From assembly GCA_934215995.1 (NCBI GenBank), contig CAKQBC010000086.1, positions 1 through 8,519 of the forward strand: a stretch of DNA of 8,519 nucleotides, given 5' to 3'. The notes beneath the pieces are model-generated. The model was not told the origin of the DNA. It did not search any database and saw only the letters and a program-made list of their open reading frames with translations. Below, piece by piece: positions 1 through 6,112 of the stretch. A program made the position numbers and the translations under genes. Every line of letters begins with the position of its first letter. Positions within the stretch are counted from its first letter, which is position 1. The stretch comes from an uncultured Bacillus sp. (GTDB lineage Bacteria > Bacillota > Bacilli > Bacillales > DSM-1321).

Positions 1-122
1 TGTTCCCATGTGCATATAATCCGCTCCTGTTCATCCTTTGTATATGCGTCCCATTCTTTCTGCAGGGCAGGGACAAGAAGGCCCAATCTGCCATCCATTT
101 GAAAAAAAGAAGAAGGTTCCAT
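1..122 (-). CDS. Unrecognised conserved-looking protein, N-terminal fragment (runs off left edge)
   Basis: An open frame starts with ATG at 122 and continues through the left edge, giving 40 codons with no stop. Seven bases before the ATG is a strong Shine-Dalgarno site, AGGAAGGGAG (139 down to 130), which fixes the start. The predicted residues look like a real soluble protein: a short hydrophobic N-terminus, then MDGRLGLLVPALQKEWDAY (residues 9-27) and an acidic helix-like stretch, KDEQERIICTWE (29-40). There is no signal peptide. I do not recognise the family and assign no function. It is transcribed divergently from argG. A TATAAT at 175-170 could be its -10 element. The coding call is fairly safe because start, SD spacing and protein-like composition agree, although the visible part is short. 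Confidence 0.72.
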   Translation of the reverse strand, partial: MEPSSFFQMDGRLGLLVPALQKEWDAYTKDEQERIICTWE

Positions 123-169
123 GCAGCATCTCCCTTCCTGTATCATTCAGGCAATCTATAATTAGGCTC

Positions 170-198
170 ATTATAAATGATTCTCCCTAATTTTTAAA
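170..198 (-). promoter_or_regulatory. Candidate promoter of the left-edge minus-strand gene
   Basis: On the minus strand a perfect TATAAT (175 to 170) lies about 48 bp before the ATG at 122. Seventeen bases further upstream is a poor -35, TTTAAA (198 to 193). The -10 is convincing and the -35 is weak. The surrounding sequence is AT-rich, so a chance match is possible. Confidence 0.35.
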
Positions 199-234
199 TA
201 TTTCCATATGAGTAAAAAACGAATAAATTATATG

Positions 235-263
235 TTGCAAAATTTCTGAAAAACTGATACATT
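235..263 (+). promoter_or_regulatory. Candidate sigma-A promoter of argGH
   Basis: TTGCAA (235-240) is followed after 17 bp by TACATT (258-263), preceded by TG at 255-256, which makes an extended -10. Transcription would start near 270, just before the two ARG-box-like sequences. The layout suits repression by a protein bound across the start site. The start site itself is inferred. Confidence 0.5.
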
Positions 264-274
264 AGATACAACAT

Positions 275-292
275 TTTGAATAAAAATAATTC
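275..292 (+). promoter_or_regulatory. ARG box-like ArgR/AhrC operator half (box 1)
   Basis: The left part, TTTGAATAAAAAT, matches the known consensus WNTGAATWWWWATTCANW, but the right half-site (ATTCA) is degenerate. It lies between the likely argG start site and box 2, and such boxes usually occur in pairs because ArgR/AhrC binds as a hexamer. It is weaker than box 2. Confidence 0.5.
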
Positions 293-294
293 TG

Positions 295-312
295 TATGTA
301 TTTTTATTCATA
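295..312 (-). promoter_or_regulatory. ARG box, ArgR/AhrC operator (box 2)
   Basis: Read on the minus strand this is TATGAATAAAAATACATA, which differs from the ARG box consensus WNTGAATWWWWATTCANW at one defined position. It ends two bases before the argG Shine-Dalgarno site (315-320). Its centre is about 20 bp from that of box 1, two helical turns, which fits two boxes on the same face of the DNA. Arginine-dependent repression of argGH is inferred from the match and position. Confidence 0.7.
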
Positions 313-328
313 ACAGGAGGACATGGAG

Positions 329-1534
329 ATGGCTAACAAAAAAGTTGTATTGGCATATTCCGGAGGTTTGGATACTTCCGTTGCAATTAAATGGTTACAA
401 GATCAAGGATATGATGTGGTGGCTTGCTGCCTGGATGTCGGTGAAGGAAAAGACTTGCATTTTATTAAAGATAAAGCTCTTTCTGTCGGTGCAGTCAAAT
501 CATATATGATTGATGCAAAAGAAGAGTTTGCGCAGGAATTCGCTTTAAAAGCTTTGCAGGCCCATACATTGTATGAAGGGAAATATCCATTGGTATCAGC
601 ACTGTCACGCCCTCTTATCGCAAAGAAACTGGTGGAGGTTGCTGCGGTTGAAAACGCGGTGGCAGTTGCGCACGGATGCACCGGCAAAGGGAACGACCAA
701 GTCCGTTTTGAAGTGGCGATTGCTGCCTTGAATCCGGATCTGCAGGTTCTCGCTCCGGTGCGTGAATGGAGCTGGTCGCGTGAAGAGGAAATCCAGTATG
801 CAATCGATCATGAAATTCCGATTCCGATCAATTTGGATAGCCCCTATTCAATCGACCAAAATCTTTGGGGAAGAAGCAATGAGTGCGGCGTCCTTGAAGA
901 TCCATGGGCTTCCCCGCCGGAAGGCGCCTACGACCTGACTTCAAGCCTCGAGGATGCACCGGATTATGCCGATACAGTAGAAATTACGTTTGAAAAGGGA
1001 GTCCCTGTTAAACTGGACGGCAAAAACTATAAATTGTCCGATCTAATTCTGAAATTGAATGAACTGGCAGGCAAACATGGCGTCGGAAGAATCGACCATG
1101 TGGAAAACCGCCTGGTGGGCATCAAATCCCGTGAAGTATATGAGTGCCCGGCTGCAATGACACTGATCAAGGCGCATAAAGAACTGGAAGACCTGACATT
1201 GGTCAAGGAAGTCGCCCATTTCAAGCCTGTGATTGAAAAGAAATTGAGCGAATTGATTTATGAAGGGCTTTGGTTCTCCCCGTTGAAAGATGCCTTGCTC
1301 GCATTCCTGGAAGAAACCCAGCAAACAGTGAACGGCGTTGTGCGTGTGAAATTGTTTAAAGGCCATGCAATCGTAGAGGGGAGAAAATCCGAGAATTCCC
1401 TATATGATGAAAAGCTTGCCACTTATACGACAGAAGACCAATTCGACCACGCTGCTGCGGTCGGGTTCATTAAACTTTGGGGCCTTCCGACGAAGGTGAA
1501 CAGTATCGTAAATTCAAAGAAGGTGAATGTGTGA
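329..1534 (+). CDS. argG: Argininosuccinate synthase
   Basis: A cytosolic enzyme that joins citrulline and aspartate using ATP to give argininosuccinate, AMP and pyrophosphate, the penultimate step of arginine biosynthesis. The 401-residue product has the family's usual length. The N-terminal ATP-pyrophosphatase loop reads AYSGGLDTS (residues 9-17), and the second signature [15 protein letters not shown] is at 114-128. The C-terminal synthetase domain is intact, including [11 protein letters not shown] (183-193) and YECPAAM (271-277). I chose the ATG at 329 rather than the in-frame ATG at 323 because AGGAGG (315-320) is 8 bp from 329 but only 2 bp from 323, and because the resulting start, [13 protein letters not shown], lines up with other Bacillus ArgG proteins. 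The stop overlaps the argH start. Two ARG-box-like sites upstream suggest control by arginine. Confidence 0.97.
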   Translation: MANKKVVLAYSGGLDTSVAIKWLQDQGYDVVACCLDVGEGKDLHFIKDKALSVGAVKSYMIDAKEEFAQEFALKALQAHTLYEGKYPLVSALSRPLIAKKLVEVAAVENAVAVAHGCTGKGNDQVRFEVAIAALNPDLQVLAPVREWSWSREEEIQYAIDHEIPIPINLDSPYSIDQNLWGRSNECGVLEDPWASPPEGAYDLTSSLEDAPDYADTVEITFEKGVPVKLDGKNYKLSDLILKLNELAGKHGVGRIDHVENRLVGIKSREVYECPAAMTLIKAHKELEDLTLVKEVAHFKPVIEKKLSELIYEGLWFSPLKDALLAFLEETQQTVNGVVRVKLFKGHAIVEGRKSENSLYDEKLATYTTEDQFDHAAAVGFIKLWGLPTKVNSIVNSKKVNV

Positions 1535-2919
1535 AAAAGCTTTGGGGAGGAAGATTCACTAAATCAGCTGAAGAATGGGTAGATGAATTCGGTGCTTCCA
1601 TCTCTTTCGACCGCGAGCTTGTGCTCGAAGACATTAAAGGAAGTCTCGCACATGTGAATATGCTCGGTAAAACAGGAATTCTGCCGGCAGAAGATGTAGC
1701 GGCAATCATAAAAGGCTTGAACATACTTCAGGATAAAGCGGAAAAGGGAGAACTCGAGTATTCTGCGCAAATGGAAGATATCCATTTGAATCTTGAAAGT
1801 ATGCTGATCGACGAAATCGGCCCGGTGGGGGGGAAGCTTCACACGGGCCGAAGCAGGAATGACCAGGTAGCTACTGATATGCATTTATATTTGAGCAACA
1901 GGCTAAAGGAAATCATCGCTCTTGCGAATGGGTTCCAAAAGGCGCTGCTTGATAAGGCAGAAGAGCATATCGAGACAATCCTGCCAGGCTATACACATCT
2001 GCAAAGGGCACAGCCGATTTCATTCGGCCATCATCTGATGGCTTACTTTTGGATGATTCAAAGGGATAAGGAACGGTTCAGTGAATCCTTCAATAGAGCA
2101 AATGTTTCTCCGCTAGGGGCAGGTGCGCTTGCGGGGACCACATTTCCGATAGACCGGGAGCTTTCGGCCGAATTGCTTGGATTTTCAGGGATATATCAAA
2201 ACAGTCTTGATGCTGTTAGCGACCGGGATTTCATTTTGGAATTTCTATCGAACAGTTCCATCCTTATGATGCATCTGTCCCGGCTGGCAGAGGAAATCAT
2301 TTTGTGGAGCAGCCAGGAGTATCAGTTTGTTGAACTTGATGATGCATTCTCAACAGGCAGCAGCATCATGCCGCAAAAGAAAAATCCCGATATGGCGGAG
2401 CTGATCAGGGGGAAAACCGGGCGTGTGTATGGCAACCTTGTTGGTCTGCTTACAGTCATGAAGGGGCTTCCGCTTGCATATAACAAAGATATGCAGGAGG
2501 ATAAGGAAGGTATGTTCGATACAGTCGAGACGGCCACCGGTTCTTTGAAAATTTTCACCGGTATGGTTGAAACGATGATCGTAAAAAAAGAAAATATGAA
2601 AAAAGCGGTGACCTCCGACTTTTCGAATGCGACGGAATTGGCCGACTACCTTGCGGGCAAGGGCATGCCTTTCCGTGAAGCGCATGAAGTCGTCGGCAAA
2701 CTAGTCCTGTCATGCATCCGGAAAGGCTGTTATCTGATGGATTTGTCGCTGGATGAATTGAATGAGGCAACCGATTTGTTTGAAGAGGATATTTATGAAG
2801 CGCTCAAACCCTACGAGGCGGTCAGAAGAAGGAACAGTGCAGGGGGAACCGGCTTTAACCAAGTTAAGGCTGCAATCGCTAAAGGAAAAGAGCTGCTTGG
2901 GGAAAAGCAACATCAATAA
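1531..2919 (+). CDS. argH: Argininosuccinate lyase
   Basis: A cytosolic enzyme that splits argininosuccinate into arginine and fumarate, the last step of arginine biosynthesis. It belongs to the fumarase/aspartase superfamily and acts as a homotetramer whose active sites use residues from three subunits. The 462 residues begin MKKLWGGRF as in other Bacillus ArgH. Conserved blocks are HTGRSRNDQ (104-112), [10 protein letters not shown] (153-162, containing the active-site His156) and the mobile signature loop [11 protein letters not shown] (276-286) with the catalytic serine. The start is GTG at 1531, inside the argG stop (a GTGA overlap), with an AAGAAGG ribosome site about 7 bp upstream. The frame is open further upstream into argG, but that part does not resemble ArgH. 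The overlap implies translational coupling and a shared transcript. A hairpin follows the stop. Confidence 0.97.
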   Translation: MKKLWGGRFTKSAEEWVDEFGASISFDRELVLEDIKGSLAHVNMLGKTGILPAEDVAAIIKGLNILQDKAEKGELEYSAQMEDIHLNLESMLIDEIGPVGGKLHTGRSRNDQVATDMHLYLSNRLKEIIALANGFQKALLDKAEEHIETILPGYTHLQRAQPISFGHHLMAYFWMIQRDKERFSESFNRANVSPLGAGALAGTTFPIDRELSAELLGFSGIYQNSLDAVSDRDFILEFLSNSSILMMHLSRLAEEIILWSSQEYQFVELDDAFSTGSSIMPQKKNPDMAELIRGKTGRVYGNLVGLLTVMKGLPLAYNKDMQEDKEGMFDTVETATGSLKIFTGMVETMIVKKENMKKAVTSDFSNATELADYLAGKGMPFREAHEVVGKLVLSCIRKGCYLMDLSLDELNEATDLFEEDIYEALKPYEAVRRRNSAGGTGFNQVKAAIAKGKELLGEKQHQ

Positions 2920-2924
2920 AAGGG

Positions 2925-2955
2925 AAGGGGAGCACCTGCATGGGATGCTCCCTTT
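2925..2955 (+). terminator. Probable terminator of argGH
   Basis: The arms AAGGGGAGCA (2925-2934) and TGCTCCCTTT (2946-2955) form a 10-bp stem with one G-U pair and an 11-base loop, six bases after the argH stop. Only three T residues end the stem and no longer U-tract follows, so termination may be incomplete. Confidence 0.5.
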
Positions 2956-3051
2956 CGCCTTTCCTGCTGCTTCCCGCCATTTTCGGTGTGCATTGCAAGA
3001 ATAGAGGGAAGAGTGGACGCTGCCGATGCTGAACCGTCAATTTAGGAATTT

Positions 3052-3083
3052 AAAAAGACAAAGGCCTATTGGACTTTGTCTTT
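3052..3083 (-). terminator. Terminator of the universal stress protein gene
   Basis: The arms AAAGACAAAG (3054-3063) and CTTTGTCTTT (3074-3083) pair perfectly, and a further CC/GG pair sits in the loop. On the minus strand the stem ends in five T residues, which fits termination of the stress-protein transcript 26 bp after its stop. In the other direction it could also catch read-through from argH, but the tail on that side is weaker. Confidence 0.72.
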
Positions 3084-3109
3084 AAATGCATTATCTAAGT
3101 TCTATTGCT

Positions 3110-3568
3110 TTAATCTTCATCGTCGTCGTCTTCTGTACGTACAACCAGCACGTCACAAGGAGCATAACGTGTAATATGCTCAGAAACACTTCCGATCAAG
3201 AAACGCTCTACGGCATTTAGGCCGGTTGCACCGCATACAATCAAGTTAATGTCATGTTTTTTAGCCATTTGTTTCGGTACTTTTACTTTAGGAGAGCCAT
3301 ATTCAATTTCAATCTTAACCTCATGGACGCCCGCTTCTTCAGCATGCTCTTTGTATTCTTCCAGCAGCTCTTTTGCATATGATTCAGAACGCTGTGCCAT
3401 TGTCGCATCGTATGCTTCAATTGTAGCGAAGTTTCTAGTATCGATTACGTGTGCAATCACAAGGGTAGCATCATTGCGTTTTGCCACTGCGACCGCTTTT
3501 TTGAAGGCCCATTCCGCTTCTTGGGAACCATCGACTGCTACAAGAATATTCTTATAAGTTAAGCTCAT
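3110..3568 (-). CDS. Universal stress protein (UspA family), single domain
   Basis: A 152-residue cytosolic protein with one Usp domain (about residues 4-144), the normal size for the family. The N-terminal strand and loop read NILVAVDGS (7-15), with Asp13 at the expected nucleotide-contact position. The ATP-binding motif G-x2-G-x9-G-S is complete: Gly113, Gly116, Gly126 and Ser127. It should therefore be of the ATP-binding, dimeric type. The C-terminus is an unusual acidic tail, EDDDDED (146-152). The start is set by AAAGGAGGT (3584 to 3576), 7 bp before the ATG. It has its own promoter and terminator. Usp proteins are linked to starvation and stress survival, but the specific role here cannot be read from sequence. 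Confidence 0.93.
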   Translation of the reverse strand: MSLTYKNILVAVDGSQEAEWAFKKAVAVAKRNDATLVIAHVIDTRNFATIEAYDATMAQRSESYAKELLEEYKEHAEEAGVHEVKIEIEYGSPKVKVPKQMAKKHDINLIVCGATGLNAVERFLIGSVSEHITRYAPCDVLVVRTEDDDDED

Positions 3569-3593
3569 ATAGATTACCTCCTTTGATACTTCA

Positions 3594-3602
3594 ATTATAG
3601 CA
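3594..3602 (-). promoter_or_regulatory. Extended -10 promoter of the usp gene
   Basis: On the minus strand TGCTATAAT (3602 to 3594) is a perfect extended -10 (TGn plus TATAAT), 26 bp before the start codon. No good -35 is found 16-18 bp upstream, as is common for extended -10 promoters. I see no clear sigma-B motif despite the stress-protein product. Confidence 0.6.
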
Positions 3603-3650
3603 AACTTTTGAAAGACAAAGGGTTAAATGTTCGTAAATAACAAACAAGTC

Positions 3651-3668
3651 ACATAATTTACATAATTT
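3651..3668. repeat. Tandem 9-bp repeat upstream of usp
   Basis: ACATAATTT occurs twice in direct succession (3651-3659 and 3660-3668). It lies between the peptidase terminator and the usp promoter, about 50-75 bp upstream of the usp -10. It may be a regulator site or simply AT-rich spacer. Confidence 0.5.
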
Positions 3669-3679
3669 TAGTGAGGTAT

Positions 3680-3711
3680 AAAAAAGGCTGCAGAAACGTT
3701 TCTGCAGCCTT
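3680..3711 (-). terminator. Strong terminator of the Xaa-Pro peptidase gene
   Basis: A perfect 28-bp palindrome (3684-3711) with arms AAGGCTGCAGAAAC and GTTTCTGCAGCCTT. On the minus strand it runs into a T tract (3685 to 3680). It begins 6 bp after the peptidase stop codon, so it clearly terminates that gene. Confidence 0.9.
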
Positions 3712-3716
3712 GCTTG

Positions 3717-4814
3717 TTATTTGATCACTTGCAGTGTTTTTGGGAATTTTGTCAGGATTTCAATGCCATCCGCTGTTACATACACATCATCTTCGATGCG
3801 GACGCCAGCTACTTCCGGCAAGTAGATTCCCGGCTCGATTGTATAAACCATGCCTTCTTGCAGAACAAGGTCGTTTGTCTCTGTCAGTGAAGGATATTCA
3901 TGGACACTGATTCCGAGTCCGTGGCCGAGGCGGTGCGGGAAGTACTCGCCATAGCCTTTTTCAGCAATGAGGTTCCTCGCTGCCAAGTCAACGCTTGCAC
4001 AAGTGACGCCAGGCTTGCTTGCCTCGAGGGCGGCCAGTTGGGCGCTAAGGACTGTCTCGTAAATGTCTCTTTGCTTATCAGTAATGTCGCCATAGGCAAC
4101 GGTTCTTGAAATATCAGAGCAATATCCATTGTAGACGACACCGAGGTCGAAGAGAACAAGGTCGCCTTTTTGGATTTTCGTATTGCCTGGGGTCCCGTGC
4201 GGGGAAGCACCGTTTTTGCCTGTCAGGACCATCGTGGAGAAGGCCATTTGATTAATGCCTTTCTTTTTCAGCTCATATTCGATGACAGCGAGAACATCCA
4301 TCTCTGTTTTTCCTTCCTGGATTTCATGGACGCCGACTTCGATGGCATAGTCCGCCAATTTGCATGCTTCCCTAAGGATCGCTAATTCCTGTTCATCTTT
4401 GATCATACGGAGCTGGCGAAGTTTTTCCTCAGCGGCCACCAATACAGGTGAAGAGAAGTGAGACTGGATATGCTCATATCTTTCTACGTTCAAGTGTTCT
4501 TTTTCTACCGCTAGAGTACGGATACTAATACCTCGTTTATCTATGTCCATTTTCAGTTTGGACCATGGGTTCTCAATATCGGTATAGCCGATCACGTCGT
4601 GCTGCCATCCAGTATTTTTCGCATCTTCCACCTCCATCTGAGGGCAGACAAGGATAGGGTCGCTATCCTGGAAAACGGCCAGCAACAATAACCGTTCATG
4701 AGGGTCACTGTAGAAACCGCTCAAATGAAAAACGTTTTCTGTGGAAGTCACAAAGGCGGCCGGAATATCTTTCTGCTGTAGCCATTCCTTGAAAAGATTC
4801 AATCTGTTATTCAT
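3717..4814 (-). CDS. Xaa-Pro dipeptidase/aminopeptidase, M24B family
   Basis: A 365-residue cytosolic metallopeptidase of the pita-bread fold that removes residues before proline, helping peptide recycling. The N-terminal creatinase-like domain covers about residues 3-130 and the catalytic M24 domain about 140-360. All five dinuclear metal ligands are visible: Asp223 and Asp234 (FDLGVVYNGYCSDISRT), His298 (HRLGHGLG), Glu327 (YTIEPG) and Glu341 (VRIEDD). The substrate-contacting His206 lies in SPHGTPG. AGGAGG 6 bp before the ATG fixes the start. Length and motifs match Bacillus PepQ/YkvY-type enzymes, but sequence alone does not separate dipeptidase from aminopeptidase P activity. It stands alone between a strong terminator and a region divergent from ytkL. 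Confidence 0.93.
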   Translation of the reverse strand: MNNRLNLFKEWLQQKDIPAAFVTSTENVFHLSGFYSDPHERLLLLAVFQDSDPILVCPQMEVEDAKNTGWQHDVIGYTDIENPWSKLKMDIDKRGISIRTLAVEKEHLNVERYEHIQSHFSSPVLVAAEEKLRQLRMIKDEQELAILREACKLADYAIEVGVHEIQEGKTEMDVLAVIEYELKKKGINQMAFSTMVLTGKNGASPHGTPGNTKIQKGDLVLFDLGVVYNGYCSDISRTVAYGDITDKQRDIYETVLSAQLAALEASKPGVTCASVDLAARNLIAEKGYGEYFPHRLGHGLGISVHEYPSLTETNDLVLQEGMVYTIEPGIYLPEVAGVRIEDDVYVTADGIEILTKFPKTLQVIK

Positions 4815-4873
4815 GGTAATCCTCCTATAAGACTAATCTGGTCTAAAATGACTGTATCAGTATAACCCTTTAA

Positions 4874-4901
4874 TTGCAAACTGTTTGTTATGCTATAAAA
4901 T
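4874..4901 (+). promoter_or_regulatory. Candidate ytkL promoter
   Basis: TTGCAA (4874-4879), a 16-bp spacer and TAAAAT (4896-4901) make a plausible sigma-A promoter about 46 bp before the ytkL start. A TGCTATAAA extended -10 (4891-4899) overlaps it. The spacer contains the perfect dyad CAAACTGTTTG (4877-4887). The 133-bp gap must also hold the minus-strand peptidase promoter; a TATACT (4864 to 4859) is present but lacks a good -35. Confidence 0.45.
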
Positions 4902-4947
4902 AGGATATAGATTAATGAAATTATCATGTTGGAAAAGGGGTTGTTGT

Positions 4948-5628
4948 ATGAAAATTACATATCATGGCCATTCTGTCCTGAAAGTTGAAGCAAAAGGAAA
5001 GACAATTTTTTTTGACCCATTCATAACGGGGAATGAACTGACCAACCTGAAGCTTGAGGATGTAAAGCCGGATGTCATCATTCTTACACACGGGCATGAT
5101 GACCACGTTGGGGACACGATTGAACTGGCGAAAAAGCATGGGTCATTGGTTATTTCCAATTTCGAATTGAGTACGGTCCTAGGGATGCAGGGAGTAGAAA
5201 ATATTCATGGAATGAGCATCGGAGGAGCGTATGAATTCGATTTCGGGCGTGTGAAGCTGACACCTGCTTTCCATGGCTCCGGAATGGTAATCGATGGACA
5301 GATGGTTTATTGCGGCCAGCCTGCCGGGGTCCTGCTTACGATTGATGGGAAAACCATTTACCATGCAGGGGATACAGCTTTATTCTCTGATATGAAGTTA
5401 ATAGGGGACCGCAACCAAATCGATGCGGCATTTATCCCAATCGGCGATAATTTCACAATGGGTATAGAGGATGCGGCATTGGCAGTGGAATTTCTGAAAC
5501 CGAAACTTGCTGTTCCGATCCATTACAATACATTCCCGCCAATTAGGCAGAACCCATCCGAATTTATCGCGAAATTGCCGGAAGGAACCGGAAAGGTTCT
5601 TGAGCCGGGGCAATTTATTGAATTGTAA
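4948..5628 (+). CDS. ytkL: UPF0173 metal-dependent hydrolase, metallo-beta-lactamase fold
   Basis: A 226-residue soluble protein, the full length of the YtkL/UPF0173 family. The metallo-beta-lactamase motif HxHxDH is complete at THGHDDH (His48, His50, Asp52, His53). Further metal ligands are His109 (AFHG), Asp142 (HAGDT) and His192 (IHYNT), so two metal ions can be bound. Its physiological substrate is not known in the family; relatives of this fold hydrolyse phosphodiesters, lactones or thioesters. The start is the ATG at 4948, with AAAAGGGG 7 bp upstream and the typical beginning MKITYHGHS. The frame is open further upstream from a TTG at 4885, but those 21 codons overlap the promoter and look non-coding. 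It is probably monocistronic, with a promoter before it and a terminator after it. Confidence 0.93.
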   Translation: MKITYHGHSVLKVEAKGKTIFFDPFITGNELTNLKLEDVKPDVIILTHGHDDHVGDTIELAKKHGSLVISNFELSTVLGMQGVENIHGMSIGGAYEFDFGRVKLTPAFHGSGMVIDGQMVYCGQPAGVLLTIDGKTIYHAGDTALFSDMKLIGDRNQIDAAFIPIGDNFTMGIEDAALAVEFLKPKLAVPIHYNTFPPIRQNPSEFIAKLPEGTGKVLEPGQFIEL

Positions 5629-5643
5629 TTGTATATGTTGTTG

Positions 5644-5671
5644 AAAGCCTGGCTCATCGCCTGGCTTTTTT
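5644..5671 (+). terminator. Terminator of ytkL
   Basis: The arms AAAGCC-T-GGC (5644-5653) and GCC-T-GGCTTT (5659-5668) form a GC-rich stem with one T-T mismatch and a 5-base loop, followed by more T residues to 5671. It starts 16 bp after the ytkL stop. Confidence 0.85.
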
Positions 5672-5720
5672 CTGTAAGGCCTTCCGCTAGATAATCATTG
5701 AATGAAGAGGTGGGGAGGGC

Positions 5721-5798
5721 ATGTACACAAATGTTTATTCTTCTTTATCTGATTTCGGCATATATAAGGAATATGTATGTACTTTTTGGAGGGGATGA
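5721..5798 (+). CDS. Possible 25-codon ORF upstream of the small membrane protein gene
   Basis: ATG at 5721 is preceded by GAGGTG (5707-5712) with an 8-bp spacer and opens 25 codons (MYTNVYSSLSDFG, then residues ending FWRG). Its TGA overlaps an ATG at 5795 in an ATGA arrangement, the pattern of translational coupling to the next gene. The peptide resembles nothing I know, and its composition (Tyr, Ser, Phe, Cys) is not strongly protein-like. A TATATA at 5761-5766 could instead be a -10 inside this ORF, in which case it would not be translated with the next gene. Treat it as a candidate only. Confidence 0.25.
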   Translation: MYTNVYSSLSDFGIYKEYVCTFWRG

Positions 5799-5800
5799 AT

Positions 5801-6037
5801 ATGCAACAAAGGCTCATTATGTGCCTGATGCTGATCGGGCTTATGCTATATTATGCTGTACCGCGTTTCAATAGCGGCGGCAGTATGGAGGAAAAGATAT
5901 TTTCTGTAGCCTGGATGTGCTTTGCCATATTGGCTGCAGGCGGAAATCTGGCTGCAATGATGAAGCCGGTGCAGGCAGGAAAAAAGGTCCAGCCGAAAAA
6001 AAACGAGCAAAAAAAGAATCGCTCATATTCAGCATAA
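5801..6037 (+). CDS. Small two-helix membrane protein, unknown function
   Basis: A 78-residue protein. Two hydrophobic segments can be seen, at about residues 3-20 (MCLMLIGLMLYYAV within it) and 33-54 (FSVAWMCFAILAAGG within it). They are joined by a short polar loop, NSGGSMEEK, and followed by a strongly basic tail (KKVQPKKNEQKKNR) that should face the cytoplasm, putting both ends inside. I chose the ATG at 5801 because GGAGGGG (5788-5794) is 6 bp away. The in-frame ATGs at 5777 and 5795 are before or right against that site, although 5795 could be used by coupling to the upstream ORF. It lies between the ytkL terminator and the ytoI promoter. The family was not recognised; small proteins of this kind are common near ytkL and ytoI in Bacillus. 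Confidence 0.75.
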   Translation: MQQRLIMCLMLIGLMLYYAVPRFNSGGSMEEKIFSVAWMCFAILAAGGNLAAMMKPVQAGKKVQPKKNEQKKNRSYSA

Positions 6038-6048
6038 TCAAATGATCG

Positions 6049-6079
6049 TTTGTCTTAAGTGACTCTTTACCTTTATAAT
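6049..6079 (+). promoter_or_regulatory. Candidate ytoI promoter
   Basis: A perfect TATAAT (6074-6079) lies 33 bp before the ytoI start. The best -35 is TTGTCT (6049-6054), but the 19-bp spacer is long. No terminator separates the small membrane protein gene from ytoI, so read-through is also possible. Confidence 0.45.
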
Positions 6080-6112
6080 GAAAGAAAATGGATTCGGTAA
6101 AGGGTGAAGAGT

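Noticed and set aside
127..129. ATG at 129 as the start of the left-edge gene
   Set aside because: It lies directly against the SD and its frame hits a stop (TGA) after about 32 codons; ATG 122 has correct spacing and stays open.
323..331. Alternative argG start at ATG 323
   Set aside because: It is only 2 bp from AGGAGG and adds two residues (Met-Glu) not expected in ArgG; ATG 329 has an 8-bp spacing.
1477..1530. Extension of argH upstream of GTG 1531
   Set aside because: The 18 codons lie inside argG in another frame and do not resemble the ArgH N-terminus; GTG 1531 gives MKKLWGGRF with a well-placed SD.
4885..4947. Extension of ytkL from TTG 4885
   Set aside because: It overlaps the promoter region and gives residues unlike the family; ATG 4948 has a good SD.
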